A DNA stretch of 64,000 nt from Microbacteriaceae bacterium MWH-Ta3 (lineage in GTDB: Bacteria; Actinomycetota; Actinomycetes; Actinomycetales; Microbacteriaceae): assembly GCA_003053925.1 (NCBI GenBank), contig QBKD01000001.1, positions 186,001-250,000 on the forward strand, read 5' to 3'. The notes beneath the pieces are model-generated. The model was not told the origin of the DNA, made no database searches, and saw only the letters and a list, made by a program, of their open reading frames with translations. Shown piece after piece: positions 1 to 8,174 of the stretch (positions are counted from its first letter, which is position 1; every line of letters starts with the position of its first letter). Both the position numbers and the translations under genes were made by a program.

Positions 1-928
1 CATAGTTGATGATGATGACCTCGGCGAAGGCATCGAGGTCGTCGCCATCGCCGTGCACAACGCTGGTATGGCGGTGCGGAATCCAGCGTTCCACCTCGCG
101 CGCCCAGTTGCGCTTCACCACGTTAGGTACGACAACGAGCAGCGGGAACGATGCGGTGGCCTCGGCGGCAATCAACGCCTGCGCGGTCTTACCCAAACCA
201 GGTTCGTCGGCCAGCAGGTACGAGCGGTGACCCTGACGCGCCGATTCCACAAACTTTGCCTGGTGCAACATGAGATCCAGCCCACCGGGCGTTGCCAGAC
301 CACGAGGCTCGGGCATCTCCATGCTGGCGGCCTGGCCGCCCTGTTCGAACGCACGGAACAGCGGCTCGATTAGCTCCCAGTTCTGCAGGCGGCCATTCAG
401 GCGCGGCTTTTCCGTGAACACGGGTGCGAGGAACGGGCGCGCGCGCTCGGCACGACGCACACTGGGCGGCAGAACGTGGTTCTTCGTTTCGACGATCTCG
501 TCGGGTGCATCGTCGACAATCAGAATGTCGTCGACATCCAATTCTTTGCCGCTGGCCAGCAACATGTCGCGGCGCAGTTTCTGCGTGGCCGGTGAAACCT
601 TGGCGTTGGGGTCCAGAAGTGTGGCCAACGACTGATCTTTCGCCAACGACTTCACCATGATCATGGCCAGGCCATCGAGGCGCTTATTTTGCTCCTCGCG
701 GTCCTTCTGGGACAACGTGGTGTCGGAATCCAGGCGAATCTTCTCTTCGCGAATCAGCAGGCCCGCCGCATGGAACTTCGTGCGGTTGGCGGCATTGACC
801 TTGCCGTCGCGGTTCGTCGCGTTTTCGACCTCGCGTACAGCGCGAGCCAGAATGGGGATGATACCTTCCTCATCCAAGGGACGACGACGCTTCGTAGTGC
901 GGGTATTCGTACGGCCGTTCTGGGCCAT
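1..928 (-). CDS. SNF2-type DEAD/DEAH helicase, N-terminal part (truncated by window edge)
   Basis: Translating the complement from the ATG at 928 gives about 309 codons that run off the left edge. Residues 1-200 are a poorly conserved, charged lead region. A nucleotide-binding motif ADEPGLGKT lies at about residues 238-246, followed by VVVPNVVKRNW and the start of the next helicase segment, which is typical of SNF2-family ATPases that move along double-stranded DNA. The start is supported by an AGGAGA ribosome site a few bases upstream. The helicase C-terminal domain is outside the window, so the exact subfamily cannot be given. It diverges from the surface-protein gene at 1135. Confidence 0.85.
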   Translation of the reverse strand, partial: MAQNGRTNTRTTKRRRPLDEEGIIPILARAVREVENATNRDGKVNAANRTKFHAAGLLIREEKIRLDSDTTLSQKDREEQNKRLDGLAMIMVKSLAKDQSLATLLDPNAKVSPATQKLRRDMLLASGKELDVDDILIVDDAPDEIVETKNHVLPPSVRRAERARPFLAPVFTEKPRLNGRLQNWELIEPLFRAFEQGGQAASMEMPEPRGLATPGGLDLMLHQAKFVESARQGHRSYLLADEPGLGKTAQALIAAEATASFPLLVVVPNVVKRNWAREVERWIPHRHTSVVHGDGDDLDAFAEVIIINY

Positions 929-1069
929 GGTTCTCCTATGCGGGACCGGATGTCACCCCGAGGCTGATCCTGCGGTGACTCTGAGACAATCACGCCCTGA
1001 ACCGAAGCATTGCTTGGCGGGCGACTAGGTTCAGCATACCGCACGTCGAGGCGGCTCCTGGCCTATTCC

Positions 1070-1097
1070 TTGATCCACGATGTCGGTCGAATAGACT
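1070..1097 (+). promoter_or_regulatory. Promoter of the LAETG surface-protein gene
   Basis: A TTGATC -35-like box (1070-1075) and a TAGACT -10 box (1092-1097) are 16 nt apart. They lie 37 nt upstream of the ATG at 1135, which has an AAAGGAA ribosome site. The transcript would therefore have a short leader, unlike the leaderless genes elsewhere in the window. Confidence 0.5.
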
Positions 1098-1134
1098 TGC
1101 ACTGCACTTTCCCCCTTCCGACAAAGGAACTTCC

Positions 1135-2271
1135 ATGAAGAAATTCATTTCTGCTGGCGCATTGACGCTGGCGGCCGTAGTACCGTTCACCCTGGCAAGC
1201 CCGGCGTACGCCGTACTCGACCGTGCATCAGTTACGGTCGATTGCAATTCACCCGAATCCGGCGAAAACGACCAGGGTCTGCTTGTCGGCGAAACCAGTG
1301 TCATCACCTACGTCAACTGTGCGGACGACGACTATGTGCTGGTCGACAACCTCGACTCGGGTAACGCAATTGATCAGAACCAAAACGTTATTGGTGTTGT
1401 ACCTGTCAGCATTACGAGCGACCCCTTCACTGTCACGGTGACCGAGTTTGCATCCGTGACTGCGTACAGCGACCTCTTGCAGAATGGTTATGAGGTTCGA
1501 TTCACTGTCGGCAATCAGGTTGCGGACCCCTTCGGCACTCTTCTCGCAACCGAAGAGGCGACTCTGCCTCTCAACGGTCCCGAATTTAATGTGGCAATTG
1601 CCACCGATGAATTCACCGAAGTTCCGCTGGCAGACATCGTCGGCTGTGAAATCATGCCCGGTGCACACACATACGGCACCATCGATATCACCGTCACCGA
1701 TGCGGGGCTCTTTACGTTCCGTGTTGTAGACACCTTCCCCGAGGAAGAGGACCTGTACTTCGGCATTCCCGAATCACCTATCGGCGACAACTTCTTGGCT
1801 GTGTACAGCGAGTTCAATGCCGCAGATATCGAATCTGGCCTGATCGGCTGTAACGACGACGGCGACGACTGGGCCGTATCGCAATGGGATGAAACCAACC
1901 TGATTGCCGACGAACTGGGCCTTGGCGACGGATTTGTCGAAACCAGCACGGGTTACCTCCTGGACGACCAGTTCCCCTGGTTCGGCGTGAACCTGGAGCC
2001 CGGTACCTACACTCTGGTCGCCGCAACGTGGGGCGAGATGTCCTCGGCAGACTGGACTGCGGGCGACACCGGTGACTACACCTGGGAGCCCGTCGACGGC
2101 ACGATTACCTATGAAATGTGGGGCCCTGAGGGCGGACTGACCATTGGCATGGCCGAGGCAGAACTGGCTGAAACCGGTGTTGACAGCTCGTTCGCTGTAT
2201 GGGCAGCCATTGGCTTGGCTGGCACCGCAACGGCAATGACCGTCGCTCGCCGCCGCACACAGCGCGCCTAG
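1135..2271 (+). CDS. Secreted surface protein with LAETG sortase signal
   Basis: This 378-residue protein has a classical signal peptide (MKKF start, hydrophobic core, probable cleavage after SPAYA). It ends in a cell-wall sorting signal: LAETG at residues 344-348, a hydrophobic stretch, then a positive RRR tail. LAxTG is the motif preferred by class E sortases of high-GC Gram-positives, so the protein is probably linked to the cell wall. The roughly 310-residue ectodomain is acidic, rich in Thr, Asp and Gly and likely beta-structured; I do not recognise its family. Base composition is lower in GC than the neighbours (29 of 60 in line 1561-1620). No sortase gene is visible in the window. A strong terminator follows. 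Confidence 0.85.
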   Translation: MKKFISAGALTLAAVVPFTLASPAYAVLDRASVTVDCNSPESGENDQGLLVGETSVITYVNCADDDYVLVDNLDSGNAIDQNQNVIGVVPVSITSDPFTVTVTEFASVTAYSDLLQNGYEVRFTVGNQVADPFGTLLATEEATLPLNGPEFNVAIATDEFTEVPLADIVGCEIMPGAHTYGTIDITVTDAGLFTFRVVDTFPEEEDLYFGIPESPIGDNFLAVYSEFNAADIESGLIGCNDDGDDWAVSQWDETNLIADELGLGDGFVETSTGYLLDDQFPWFGVNLEPGTYTLVAATWGEMSSADWTAGDTGDYTWEPVDGTITYEMWGPEGGLTIGMAEAELAETGVDSSFAVWAAIGLAGTATAMTVARRRTQRA

Positions 2272-2283
2272 TCACACACAGAA

Positions 2284-2325
2284 GCGGGGCCGCGTTCCAC
2301 TCAGGAGGGCGCGGCCTCGCTTTTT
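2284..2325 (+). terminator. Rho-independent terminator after the surface-protein gene
   Basis: An 11-bp stem (2284-2294 with 2310-2320, one G-T pair), a 15-nt loop and TTTTT at 2321-2325 form a textbook intrinsic terminator directly after the stop codon at 2271. Confidence 0.85.
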
Positions 2326-2357
2326 GTGCGCCTGCCTCCTACTCGATCTCGTGTCCT

Positions 2358-2513
2358 CACGAAAAATTGCAACCAACGGCGGTGAAGCGTGGGAATCTTC
2401 GCAAATATTTGCAACCAACGGAGGTGAAGATGCGGAAACGAGGCTGCCGCCTCGATTCGTTGTAATTTTTCGCGAGGGTGATGGCGATCGCGAGGGCAGT
2501 GGAACCGTGGAGG
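2358..2513. repeat. Miniature inverted-repeat element, copy 1
   Basis: Two direct copies of a core close to GAAAAATTGCAACCAACGG lie at 2361-2379 and, degenerate, at 2402-2420. An opposed copy (TTGTAATTTTTCGCG, 2460-2474) lies downstream, followed by ACCGTGGAGG at 2504-2513. The same terminal repeats and the same flanking 10-mer occur at 50598-50694. The element sits between the convergent surface-protein and mutY genes. It is AT-rich against a high-GC background and could fold into a long hairpin. Confidence 0.7.
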
Positions 2514-2522
2514 CCGGGCAGG

Positions 2523-3536
2523 CTAGAGACAGAATGTGCCGGCCTGCACGCCAGGCGACACAAGGGCGTCGTCTAGCAGCGATTCGAGCGCGCGGTCGAA
2601 CTGCGCGAGTGCGCGGGGTGAACCGAGGGGTAGGCCGCACCGGTCGCGAATCTGTTCGACAGACAAGCACGCCTGCACGCCCGCCGAATCGGCATCAGCC
2701 GTGTCGGCATCAACCGCTGACACGCCCGCCGAATCGGCATCAGCCGTGTCGGCATCAACCGCTGACACACCAGTCTGCGCCGCACGCAGCACCGCAAGAA
2801 TGGCACCGCGCATTTGGCGGTCGGATCCGTCGAACTTCGCCTGCGGCTTCTTCACGTGCACGGCGTTATCGGGCGAACCGGCGGCCAGCCACGCGCAGTG
2901 TGCGGAAACGGGACAGTCCCCGCATCGAGGCGCCCGCGCGGTGCACACGATTGCACCCAGTTCCATCACGCCCTTGTTGACGTCGATCGATTCGGGGTGT
3001 TCGGGCAGAAAGGCGTCCATGGCGCGCATGTCTGCCGTCGAGCGTGGCGGCAGCGGTTGCGCCAGTCCGTCGACCAGGCGCGCTAGCACGCGCCTCACGT
3101 TGGTGTCGACCACGGGGTGGTGCTGGTTGTAGGCAAAGACCAGCACGGCGCGTGCCGTGTAGCTGCCCACGCCGGGCAGGGATTCGAGAGCCTCGACGGT
3201 GTCCGGCACTTCTCCCCCGTGCTCGTCGCGAATGGCTGCGGCAGCCCGCCACAGGTTCAGCGCTCGGCGAGGATAGCCCAGACGGCCCCACGCCACGAGC
3301 ACCTCGGACTGCGAGGCTTCGGCCAGGTCGGTCGGTGTTGGCCACCGCTGTATCCAGGCCTGCCATTCCGGAGCCACACGCGCAACGGGTGTCTGTTGTG
3401 CCATGACTTCGGACAGCAGTACACCCCAGGCGCTGGTGCCTGGCTCGCGCCACGGCAACGGCCGCTGGGCACGACGAAACCACCGCGCAATAGCGTGTGC
3501 TGCTGCGCGGTGGTTCAGGTTATTCGTCGTCGTCAT
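2523..3536 (-). CDS. mutY: A/G-specific adenine DNA glycosylase
   Basis: MutY removes adenine mispaired with 8-oxoguanine. The 337-residue product shows the family motifs: SEVMAQQT with the catalytic Glu, a helix-hairpin-helix LPGVGSYTA, the catalytic Asp in VDTNVRRV, and the 4Fe-4S ligand pattern C-x6-C-x2-C-x5-C. The start at 3536 (MTTTNN) places the conserved domain at the usual distance and overlaps the end of rbfA by 17 nt; an ATG at 3575 is an alternative. Before the C-terminus is a linker made of two exact 15-residue units (SAVDADTADADSAGV). The C-terminal 8-oxoG-sensing domain looks short. It pairs functionally with mutM at the other end of the window. Confidence 0.93.
   Translation of the reverse strand: MTTTNNLNHRAAAHAIARWFRRAQRPLPWREPGTSAWGVLLSEVMAQQTPVARVAPEWQAWIQRWPTPTDLAEASQSEVLVAWGRLGYPRRALNLWRAAAAIRDEHGGEVPDTVEALESLPGVGSYTARAVLVFAYNQHHPVVDTNVRRVLARLVDGLAQPLPPRSTADMRAMDAFLPEHPESIDVNKGVMELGAIVCTARAPRCGDCPVSAHCAWLAAGSPDNAVHVKKPQAKFDGSDRQMRGAILAVLRAAQTGVSAVDADTADADSAGVSAVDADTADADSAGVQACLSVEQIRDRCGLPLGSPRALAQFDRALESLLDDALVSPGVQAGTFCL
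2676..2768. repeat. 45-bp perfect tandem duplication inside mutY
   Basis: Positions 2676-2720 and 2721-2765 are identical and the match continues 3 nt further. The unit is a multiple of three and encodes 15 residues, so gain or loss of units would keep the mutY frame. Confidence 0.95.
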
Positions 3537-3957
3537 CCTCGCGGGGATGAATGTACGGGTCGGCATCGCCGGCAAAGCTCTTGCCTTCTGCTTCCTTGGC
3601 CACCAGCGCGTCGCGGATTTTGGCCTGCAGCAGCAGGTCTTCCATGTGCGCCGATGTTTCGGGCAGAGCGTCCAGCACGAACTCTAACGAGGGGGTCAGA
3701 CGTGACGTGATGTTGCGCCCTACCTCGGTGCGCAGCATTCCCGTCGCGGCCTTCAGGGCCTTGAGGGAATCCTGGCGTTCCTCGTCGGAACCGTACACGG
3801 TGAAGAAGACGGTGGCGTGCTGCAGGTCACCCGTGACGCGCACATCGGTAATCGTCGCGAAGCCCATCCGAGGGTCACGAATGCCCTTTTCGAGTCGACG
3901 AGCGATGATTTCCTTAATGCGCTCCGCGAGCTTGCGCGCGCGATCCGGGTTAGCCAT
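3520..3957 (-). CDS. rbfA: 30S ribosome-binding factor RbfA
   Basis: This 145-residue protein has the KH-like RbfA fold: an N-terminal helix (ARKLAERIKEIIARRLE), then DPRMGFATITDVRVTGDLQHA, then FVLDALPE. RbfA binds the 16S rRNA 5' helix and helps late 30S maturation. The C-terminus is a short acidic tail (EDDDDE). Its ATG shares one base with the stop codon of infB (TAATG), so translation is probably coupled. It belongs to the nusA-rnpM-infB-rbfA group. Because rimP seems absent here, RbfA and RimM may carry more of the assembly load (inference). Confidence 0.95.
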   Translation of the reverse strand: MANPDRARKLAERIKEIIARRLEKGIRDPRMGFATITDVRVTGDLQHATVFFTVYGSDEERQDSLKALKAATGMLRTEVGRNITSRLTPSLEFVLDALPETSAHMEDLLLQAKIRDALVAKEAEGKSFAGDADPYIHPREDDDDE

Positions 3958-6695
3958 TACGCGCGCACCTTCTCCTTCATCTCGATGGTTTCGATTTCGT
4001 CACCAATCTGGATGTCGTTGTACTTGCCCAGGCCGATACCACACTCGAAGTCCGTGCGGACCTCGGTGGCGTCGTCCTTGAAGCGCTTGAGCGACTCGAT
4101 GGCCAGACCGTCTGCGATAACAACACCGTCGCGGATGACACGGGCCTTCGAGTTGCGGGTAATCGTTCCGCTGCGCACGATACATCCGGCAATGTTGCCG
4201 AACTTCGAGGAACGGAAGATTTCGCGAATCTCGGCGACACCGCTCTGAATCTCTTCGAACTCCGGCTTGAGCATGCCCTTCAGCGACTGTTCGATTTCGT
4301 CCAGCGCGTTGTAGATGACGCTGTAGAAACGCACGTCGACGCCTTCACGCTGTGCGCGCTCGCGCGCCTTCGTGTCGGGTCGAACGTTGAAGCCCACGAT
4401 GATGGCGTTGTCGATGGTGGCGAGGTTGATGTCGCTTTCGGTGATCGCACCCACGCCGCGGTGGATGATGCGCAGCTGCACGCTGTCGTCCACCTCGATC
4501 TTGAGGAGCGACTCTTCGAGAGCTTCCACGGCACCCGACACATCACCCTTGAGGATGAGGTTAAGGGTGTCGACCTTGCCGTCTTCGAGGGCCTTCGTGA
4601 AGTCTTCGAGCGAAATACGCTTGCGAGCCTTCGCCAGCTGAGCGTTGCGCTCGGCTGCCTCACGCTTTTCAGCGATCTGGCGGGCGGTGCGGTCGTCGTC
4701 GGTCACGATGAAGGTGTCGCCGGCGCGAGGCACCGAGGACAGACCCTGCACGAGAACGGGACGCGAGGGGTACGCCTCTTCGACCTTTTCGCCGTGTTCG
4801 TCGGTCATGGCACGCACGCGACCGTAGGCGGTTCCCGCCACGATGGCGTCTCCGACGCGCAGCGTTCCCGACTGAATCAGGACGGTGGCAACCGAACCGC
4901 GACCCTTGTCGAGCTTCGCTTCGATGGCCACACCACGTGCGGACTTGTTGGGGTTTGCCACGAGGTCCAGGCCAGCGTCGGCGGTCAACAGCACAGCATC
5001 GAGCAGTGCGGTCACGCCGTCGCCCTTCAGCGCCGAGACGTCGATGAACTGGGTGTCTCCGCCGTATTCTTCGGCAACCAAACCGTATTCGGTCAACTGC
5101 TGGCGAACCTTTGCGGGGTTGGCGCCTTCCTTATCGACCTTGTTGACGGCAACCACGATGGGCACGCCAGCGGCCTGTGCGTGGTTCAGCGCCTCGATGG
5201 TCTGAGGCATAATTCCGTCGTCGGCTGCAACCACGAGGATCGCGATATCGGTGACCTGCGCACCACGGGCACGCATTGCGGTGAACGCCTCGTGACCGGG
5301 GGTGTCGATGAAGGTGATGGCACGTTCGATGCCCTCATGTTCGGTCCACACCTGGTACGCACCAATGTGCTGGGTAATTCCACCGGCTTCGCCCGCGGCC
5401 ACGTCCGCGCGACGAATCGCATCGAGCAGTCGGGTCTTACCGTGGTCAACGTGTCCCATAACCGTGACAACCGGAGGACGGATGACGAGGTCATCTTCGT
5501 CGTCTTCACCCTCGAGGTCGATCGCGAACGATTCGAGGATCTCCTTGTCCTCTTCCTCGGGCGATACAACCTCGATGCGGTATCCGAGTTCCTCACCGAG
5601 GATCTCGAAGGTTGCCGCATCGAGCGATTCCGTTGCGGTCGCCATTTCACCGAGCTGGAAGAGCACGGTGACGAGGTTTCCGGGAGGTACGGGAATGCCG
5701 GTCAGCTGTTCAATCTTGTCGGCGAAGTCCGAGATCGAGGCACCCTGGCGCAAGCGCAGGATGGTCGAGCCGTTACCGCGGGGTACCTTGACGCCACCAA
5801 GCGACGGGGCCTCGCGCATTTCAAACTCTTGGCGCTTTGTCCGCTTCGACTTCCGAGCCTTGCTCTTTCCGCCGCCACGACCGAATGCACCCGCGGTGTT
5901 ACCACCGCGACCGCCGCCGGGACGACCGGGGCCACCACCAGGACGACCGGGGCCACCTGCACCGGGTGCTCCGCCGGGAGCACCTCCGGGACGCTGGAAT
6001 CCAGCACCCGCGGGACGTGCGCCGGGTCCGCCGGTACGCGCCTGGAACGGCGCGTTGGGACGGCCGGGACCGCCGGGACGACCTGCGCCACCAGCACCTG
6101 CACCGGGGCGAGGCGCTCCAGGACGAGGCGCAGCCGGACGCGGTGCGCCGGGACGGGGCATGCCCTGAGCCGACGAGAACGGGTTGTTACCGGGACGCGG
6201 TCCGCCGGGACGAGGCATGCCCTGAGCCGACGAGAACGGGTTATTACCGGGACGCGGTCCGCCAGGCTTGGCCGCATCGGCGCCAGCGCCACCCGCAGCG
6301 GGTGCGGCGGGCGCGGCAGGTGCAGCCGGCGCAGCAGCAGCCGGAGCGGCGGGTGCAGCAGGCGCCGCGGGAACTGCAGGAGCCGCGGCCGAAGCGGGGG
6401 CCGAGGGGGCCGCAGGTACAGCAGGCGCGGCAACAGGTGCCGTTGCATCAACGGCGGGGCGTGCGCCCTGTCGTGAACGTGAGGCGCCGCGTGCGGACGA
6501 TCCGGAAGCCTGGGTGGCAACAGGCGCAATGCCTTCCTTTGCCAGGGCTTCCTTCAGCTTGCGCACAACGGGGGGTTCGACGGTCGACGACGCACCCTTA
6601 ACGAATTCACCGAGAGTGCCAAGCTTCTCGATTACGATTTTGCTTTCGATGCCGAACTCAGCGGCGATCTCATGCACGCGTGGTTTTCCAGCCAC
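3957..6695 (-). CDS. infB: Translation initiation factor IF-2
   Basis: The 912-residue GTPase brings initiator tRNA to the 30S subunit. An IF2_N-like domain (residues 1-50) is followed by a long Ala/Pro/Gly/Arg-rich linker (about 60-280) and a basic patch. The G domain has GHVDHGKT (414-421), DTPGHE and NKVD; the C-terminal beta-barrel domains end with KEKVRA. The start is a GTG preceded by AGGAG. The linker contains an exact 19-residue tandem repeat. Competing hairpins lie just upstream (6702-6736) and one pairs with the ribosome site. Confidence 0.97.
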   Translation of the reverse strand: MAGKPRVHEIAAEFGIESKIVIEKLGTLGEFVKGASSTVEPPVVRKLKEALAKEGIAPVATQASGSSARGASRSRQGARPAVDATAPVAAPAVPAAPSAPASAAAPAVPAAPAAPAAPAAAAPAAPAAPAAPAAGGAGADAAKPGGPRPGNNPFSSAQGMPRPGGPRPGNNPFSSAQGMPRPGAPRPAAPRPGAPRPGAGAGGAGRPGGPGRPNAPFQARTGGPGARPAGAGFQRPGGAPGGAPGAGGPGRPGGGPGRPGGGRGGNTAGAFGRGGGKSKARKSKRTKRQEFEMREAPSLGGVKVPRGNGSTILRLRQGASISDFADKIEQLTGIPVPPGNLVTVLFQLGEMATATESLDAATFEILGEELGYRIEVVSPEEEDKEILESFAIDLEGEDDEDDLVIRPPVVTVMGHVDHGKTRLLDAIRRADVAAGEAGGITQHIGAYQVWTEHEGIERAITFIDTPGHEAFTAMRARGAQVTDIAILVVAADDGIMPQTIEALNHAQAAGVPIVVAVNKVDKEGANPAKVRQQLTEYGLVAEEYGGDTQFIDVSALKGDGVTALLDAVLLTADAGLDLVANPNKSARGVAIEAKLDKGRGSVATVLIQSGTLRVGDAIVAGTAYGRVRAMTDEHGEKVEEAYPSRPVLVQGLSSVPRAGDTFIVTDDDRTARQIAEKREAAERNAQLAKARKRISLEDFTKALEDGKVDTLNLILKGDVSGAVEALEESLLKIEVDDSVQLRIIHRGVGAITESDINLATIDNAIIVGFNVRPDTKARERAQREGVDVRFYSVIYNALDEIEQSLKGMLKPEFEEIQSGVAEIREIFRSSKFGNIAGCIVRSGTITRNSKARVIRDGVVIADGLAIESLKRFKDDATEVRTDFECGIGLGKYNDIQIGDEIETIEMKEKVRA
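6150..6263. repeat. 57-bp tandem repeat in the infB linker
   Basis: Two consecutive units encode the same 19 residues ([19 protein letters not shown]), residues 145-182 of IF-2. The copies differ by very few bases. The unit is in frame, so it changes only the length of the flexible linker. Confidence 0.9.
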
Positions 6696-6701
6696 AATTC
6701 T

Positions 6702-6736
6702 CCTGTCCTTTGGCGTGCCCTAGGACAGGGAACGCC
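6702..6736 (-). promoter_or_regulatory. Mutually exclusive hairpins over the infB ribosome site
   Basis: CCTGTCCT (6702-6709) is perfectly complementary to AGGACAGG (6722-6729), a 12-nt-loop hairpin; in the mRNA the arm at 6702-6709 runs into the AGGAG ribosome site. A second stem pairs 6712-6721 with 6727-6736 in 9 of 10 positions. The two stems share bases and cannot form together, which is the layout of a translational switch. Confidence 0.4.
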
Positions 6737-6790
6737 ACTATTGCGTAACGGAACTCATTTCGAGCCGCTCATTAGTGGTCCATCAGCCAA

Positions 6791-7051
6791 TCAACCTTTT
6801 CCGTTGGTGTTACCGATCAGGGCGGAAAGCCCTGCCGTATCGAACTGGCCGCCACGACGGAACGACCGAGCAAATCCACCCCGCTTGATCGCTGCAGAAA
6901 TGCAGGATTCTGTGGGGTGAACCCATGCCCCACGACCGGGCATTGTGGCCGACGAATCAACAACAACCTCGAGGTCGTGCAACACCACCCTCAACAGGGC
7001 GGCCCGATCATCGCGCTCGCGACAACCGATACAGGTTCTTACGGGTTTCAT
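6791..7051 (-). CDS. rnpM: YlxR/RnpM family RNA-binding protein (DUF448)
   Basis: This 86-residue protein carries the family signature RTCIGCR at residues 5-11, then GRGAWVHP and a C-terminal basic helix. YlxR proteins are encoded between nusA and infB in most Gram-positives; in Firmicutes one has been shown to bind and modulate RNase P. The position here, 13 nt after nusA, is the standard one. Function in this organism is inferred from family and context only. Confidence 0.93.
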   Translation of the reverse strand: MKPVRTCIGCRERDDRAALLRVVLHDLEVVVDSSATMPGRGAWVHPTESCISAAIKRGGFARSFRRGGQFDTAGLSALIGNTNGKG

Positions 7052-7064
7052 TCTACCCCGAGGG

Positions 7065-8105
7065 CTACGACAACTCGTCCATCAGTGCGTCGCTCTTCAC
7101 GTCAATCTTCGCGCGCGTCAACATCGCGGCCAGGCGAGCGTTTTGCCCGTCCTTGCCAATTGCCAGCGACAACTGATATTCGGGAACGAACGCACGAACG
7201 GCATTGATGGTCTCATCAACCATAATCGCTTTGGTGACCTTGGCGGGCGACAATGCGTGAGCAACGAATTCCACGAGGTCGGGCGAGTAGTCAACGACGT
7301 CGATTTTCTCGTCGCCCAGTTCCTTCGACACGTTGCGAACACGCGCACCCAGTTCGCCGATGAACGCACCCTTGGCGTTGAAGCCGGGTTCGGTCGAGAA
7401 TACGGCAATCTTCGTGCGGTGACCCTGGTGGCGCGAAATCGCGGCAATCTTTACGAGGCCCTGGCCCAGTTCGGGAACCTCAAGTTCGAACAGGCGCTTG
7501 ACGAGATCGGGGTGGTGGCGGCTGACCGTGATCGACGGGCCCTTCATACCCTTCTTCACATCGGTGATGACCACGCGCAAGCGACGGCCGTGCGAATAGT
7601 CCTCACCCACAACCTGCTCGGGCTTCGGCATGACGGCCTCGAGGTTCTTGCCAATCAGCACGTGGACCATCTGTGCGTTCGACGACTGCTGAATGACACC
7701 CGAAATCAAATCACCCTTCTTGTGCTGGAATTCGCCCATGATCTTGTCATCATCGAGGGAGCGCAGCGCCTGGAAGATCACGCGCTTGGCCTCGGAGACG
7801 GCGATGTAGCCAAATTCTTCGAGGTCGACCTGCTCGTCACCGATATAGGTGTCGTCTTCGTCGTAGGCGGGAACGAAAATAGCGATGTCGCCGGTTTTGC
7901 GGTTCAGCTCGACGCGGGCGCGCTCGCGGCCGTGCTCGTCCTCCATCTTGATGGCAGGCGGGCGGTCACCAAGGTCGTGAGGAATAGGGGTGATGTGCTT
8001 GACATAGGCACGCTGGATGGCGGCTTCGACGATTTCGACGAGTTCACCGGCCGGGATTTCCTTCTCGATTTCTACGTCGCGAAGCTGCTTAATATCGATG
8101 TGCAT
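7065..8105 (-). CDS. nusA: Transcription termination/antitermination factor NusA
   Basis: NusA binds RNA polymerase and nascent RNA to control pausing, termination and antitermination. The 346 residues show the N-terminal RNAP-binding domain (1-about 125), an S1 domain (starting near KKGDLISGVI), and two KH domains including AFIGELGARV and SLAIGKDGQNARLAA. It lacks the C-terminal acidic repeats of the E. coli protein, as is normal in actinobacteria. The ATG at 8105 is preceded by AGGGGGA. Only about 70 nt separate it from proS upstream, leaving no room for rimP. Confidence 0.97.
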   Translation of the reverse strand: MHIDIKQLRDVEIEKEIPAGELVEIVEAAIQRAYVKHITPIPHDLGDRPPAIKMEDEHGRERARVELNRKTGDIAIFVPAYDEDDTYIGDEQVDLEEFGYIAVSEAKRVIFQALRSLDDDKIMGEFQHKKGDLISGVIQQSSNAQMVHVLIGKNLEAVMPKPEQVVGEDYSHGRRLRVVITDVKKGMKGPSITVSRHHPDLVKRLFELEVPELGQGLVKIAAISRHQGHRTKIAVFSTEPGFNAKGAFIGELGARVRNVSKELGDEKIDVVDYSPDLVEFVAHALSPAKVTKAIMVDETINAVRAFVPEYQLSLAIGKDGQNARLAAMLTRAKIDVKSDALMDELS

Positions 8106-8125
8106 CGGGTCCCCCTATTGAGATT

Positions 8126-8155
8126 TTGCCGCGCAACAACCGCGCGGGCTTTCCC
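8126..8155 (-). promoter_or_regulatory. GC-rich hairpin between proS and nusA
   Basis: On the minus strand a CCGCGC stem pairs with GCGCGG across a 7-nt loop, followed by CAAAATC. It could be a weak terminator or a processing site that separates proS from nusA. The trailing U-run is poor, so the call is tentative. Confidence 0.3.
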
Positions 8156-8174
8156 TAGAGTACCCGAAACCTCG

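Noticed and set aside
2284-2520. Possible CRISPR array from the repeated AT-rich cores
   Set aside because: Only two to three degenerate copies with inverted orientation and unequal spacing; no Cas genes.
4461-6476. A 671-codon open frame on the plus strand
   Set aside because: Antisense to infB; low-complexity Gly/Arg/Thr translation mirrors the infB linker.
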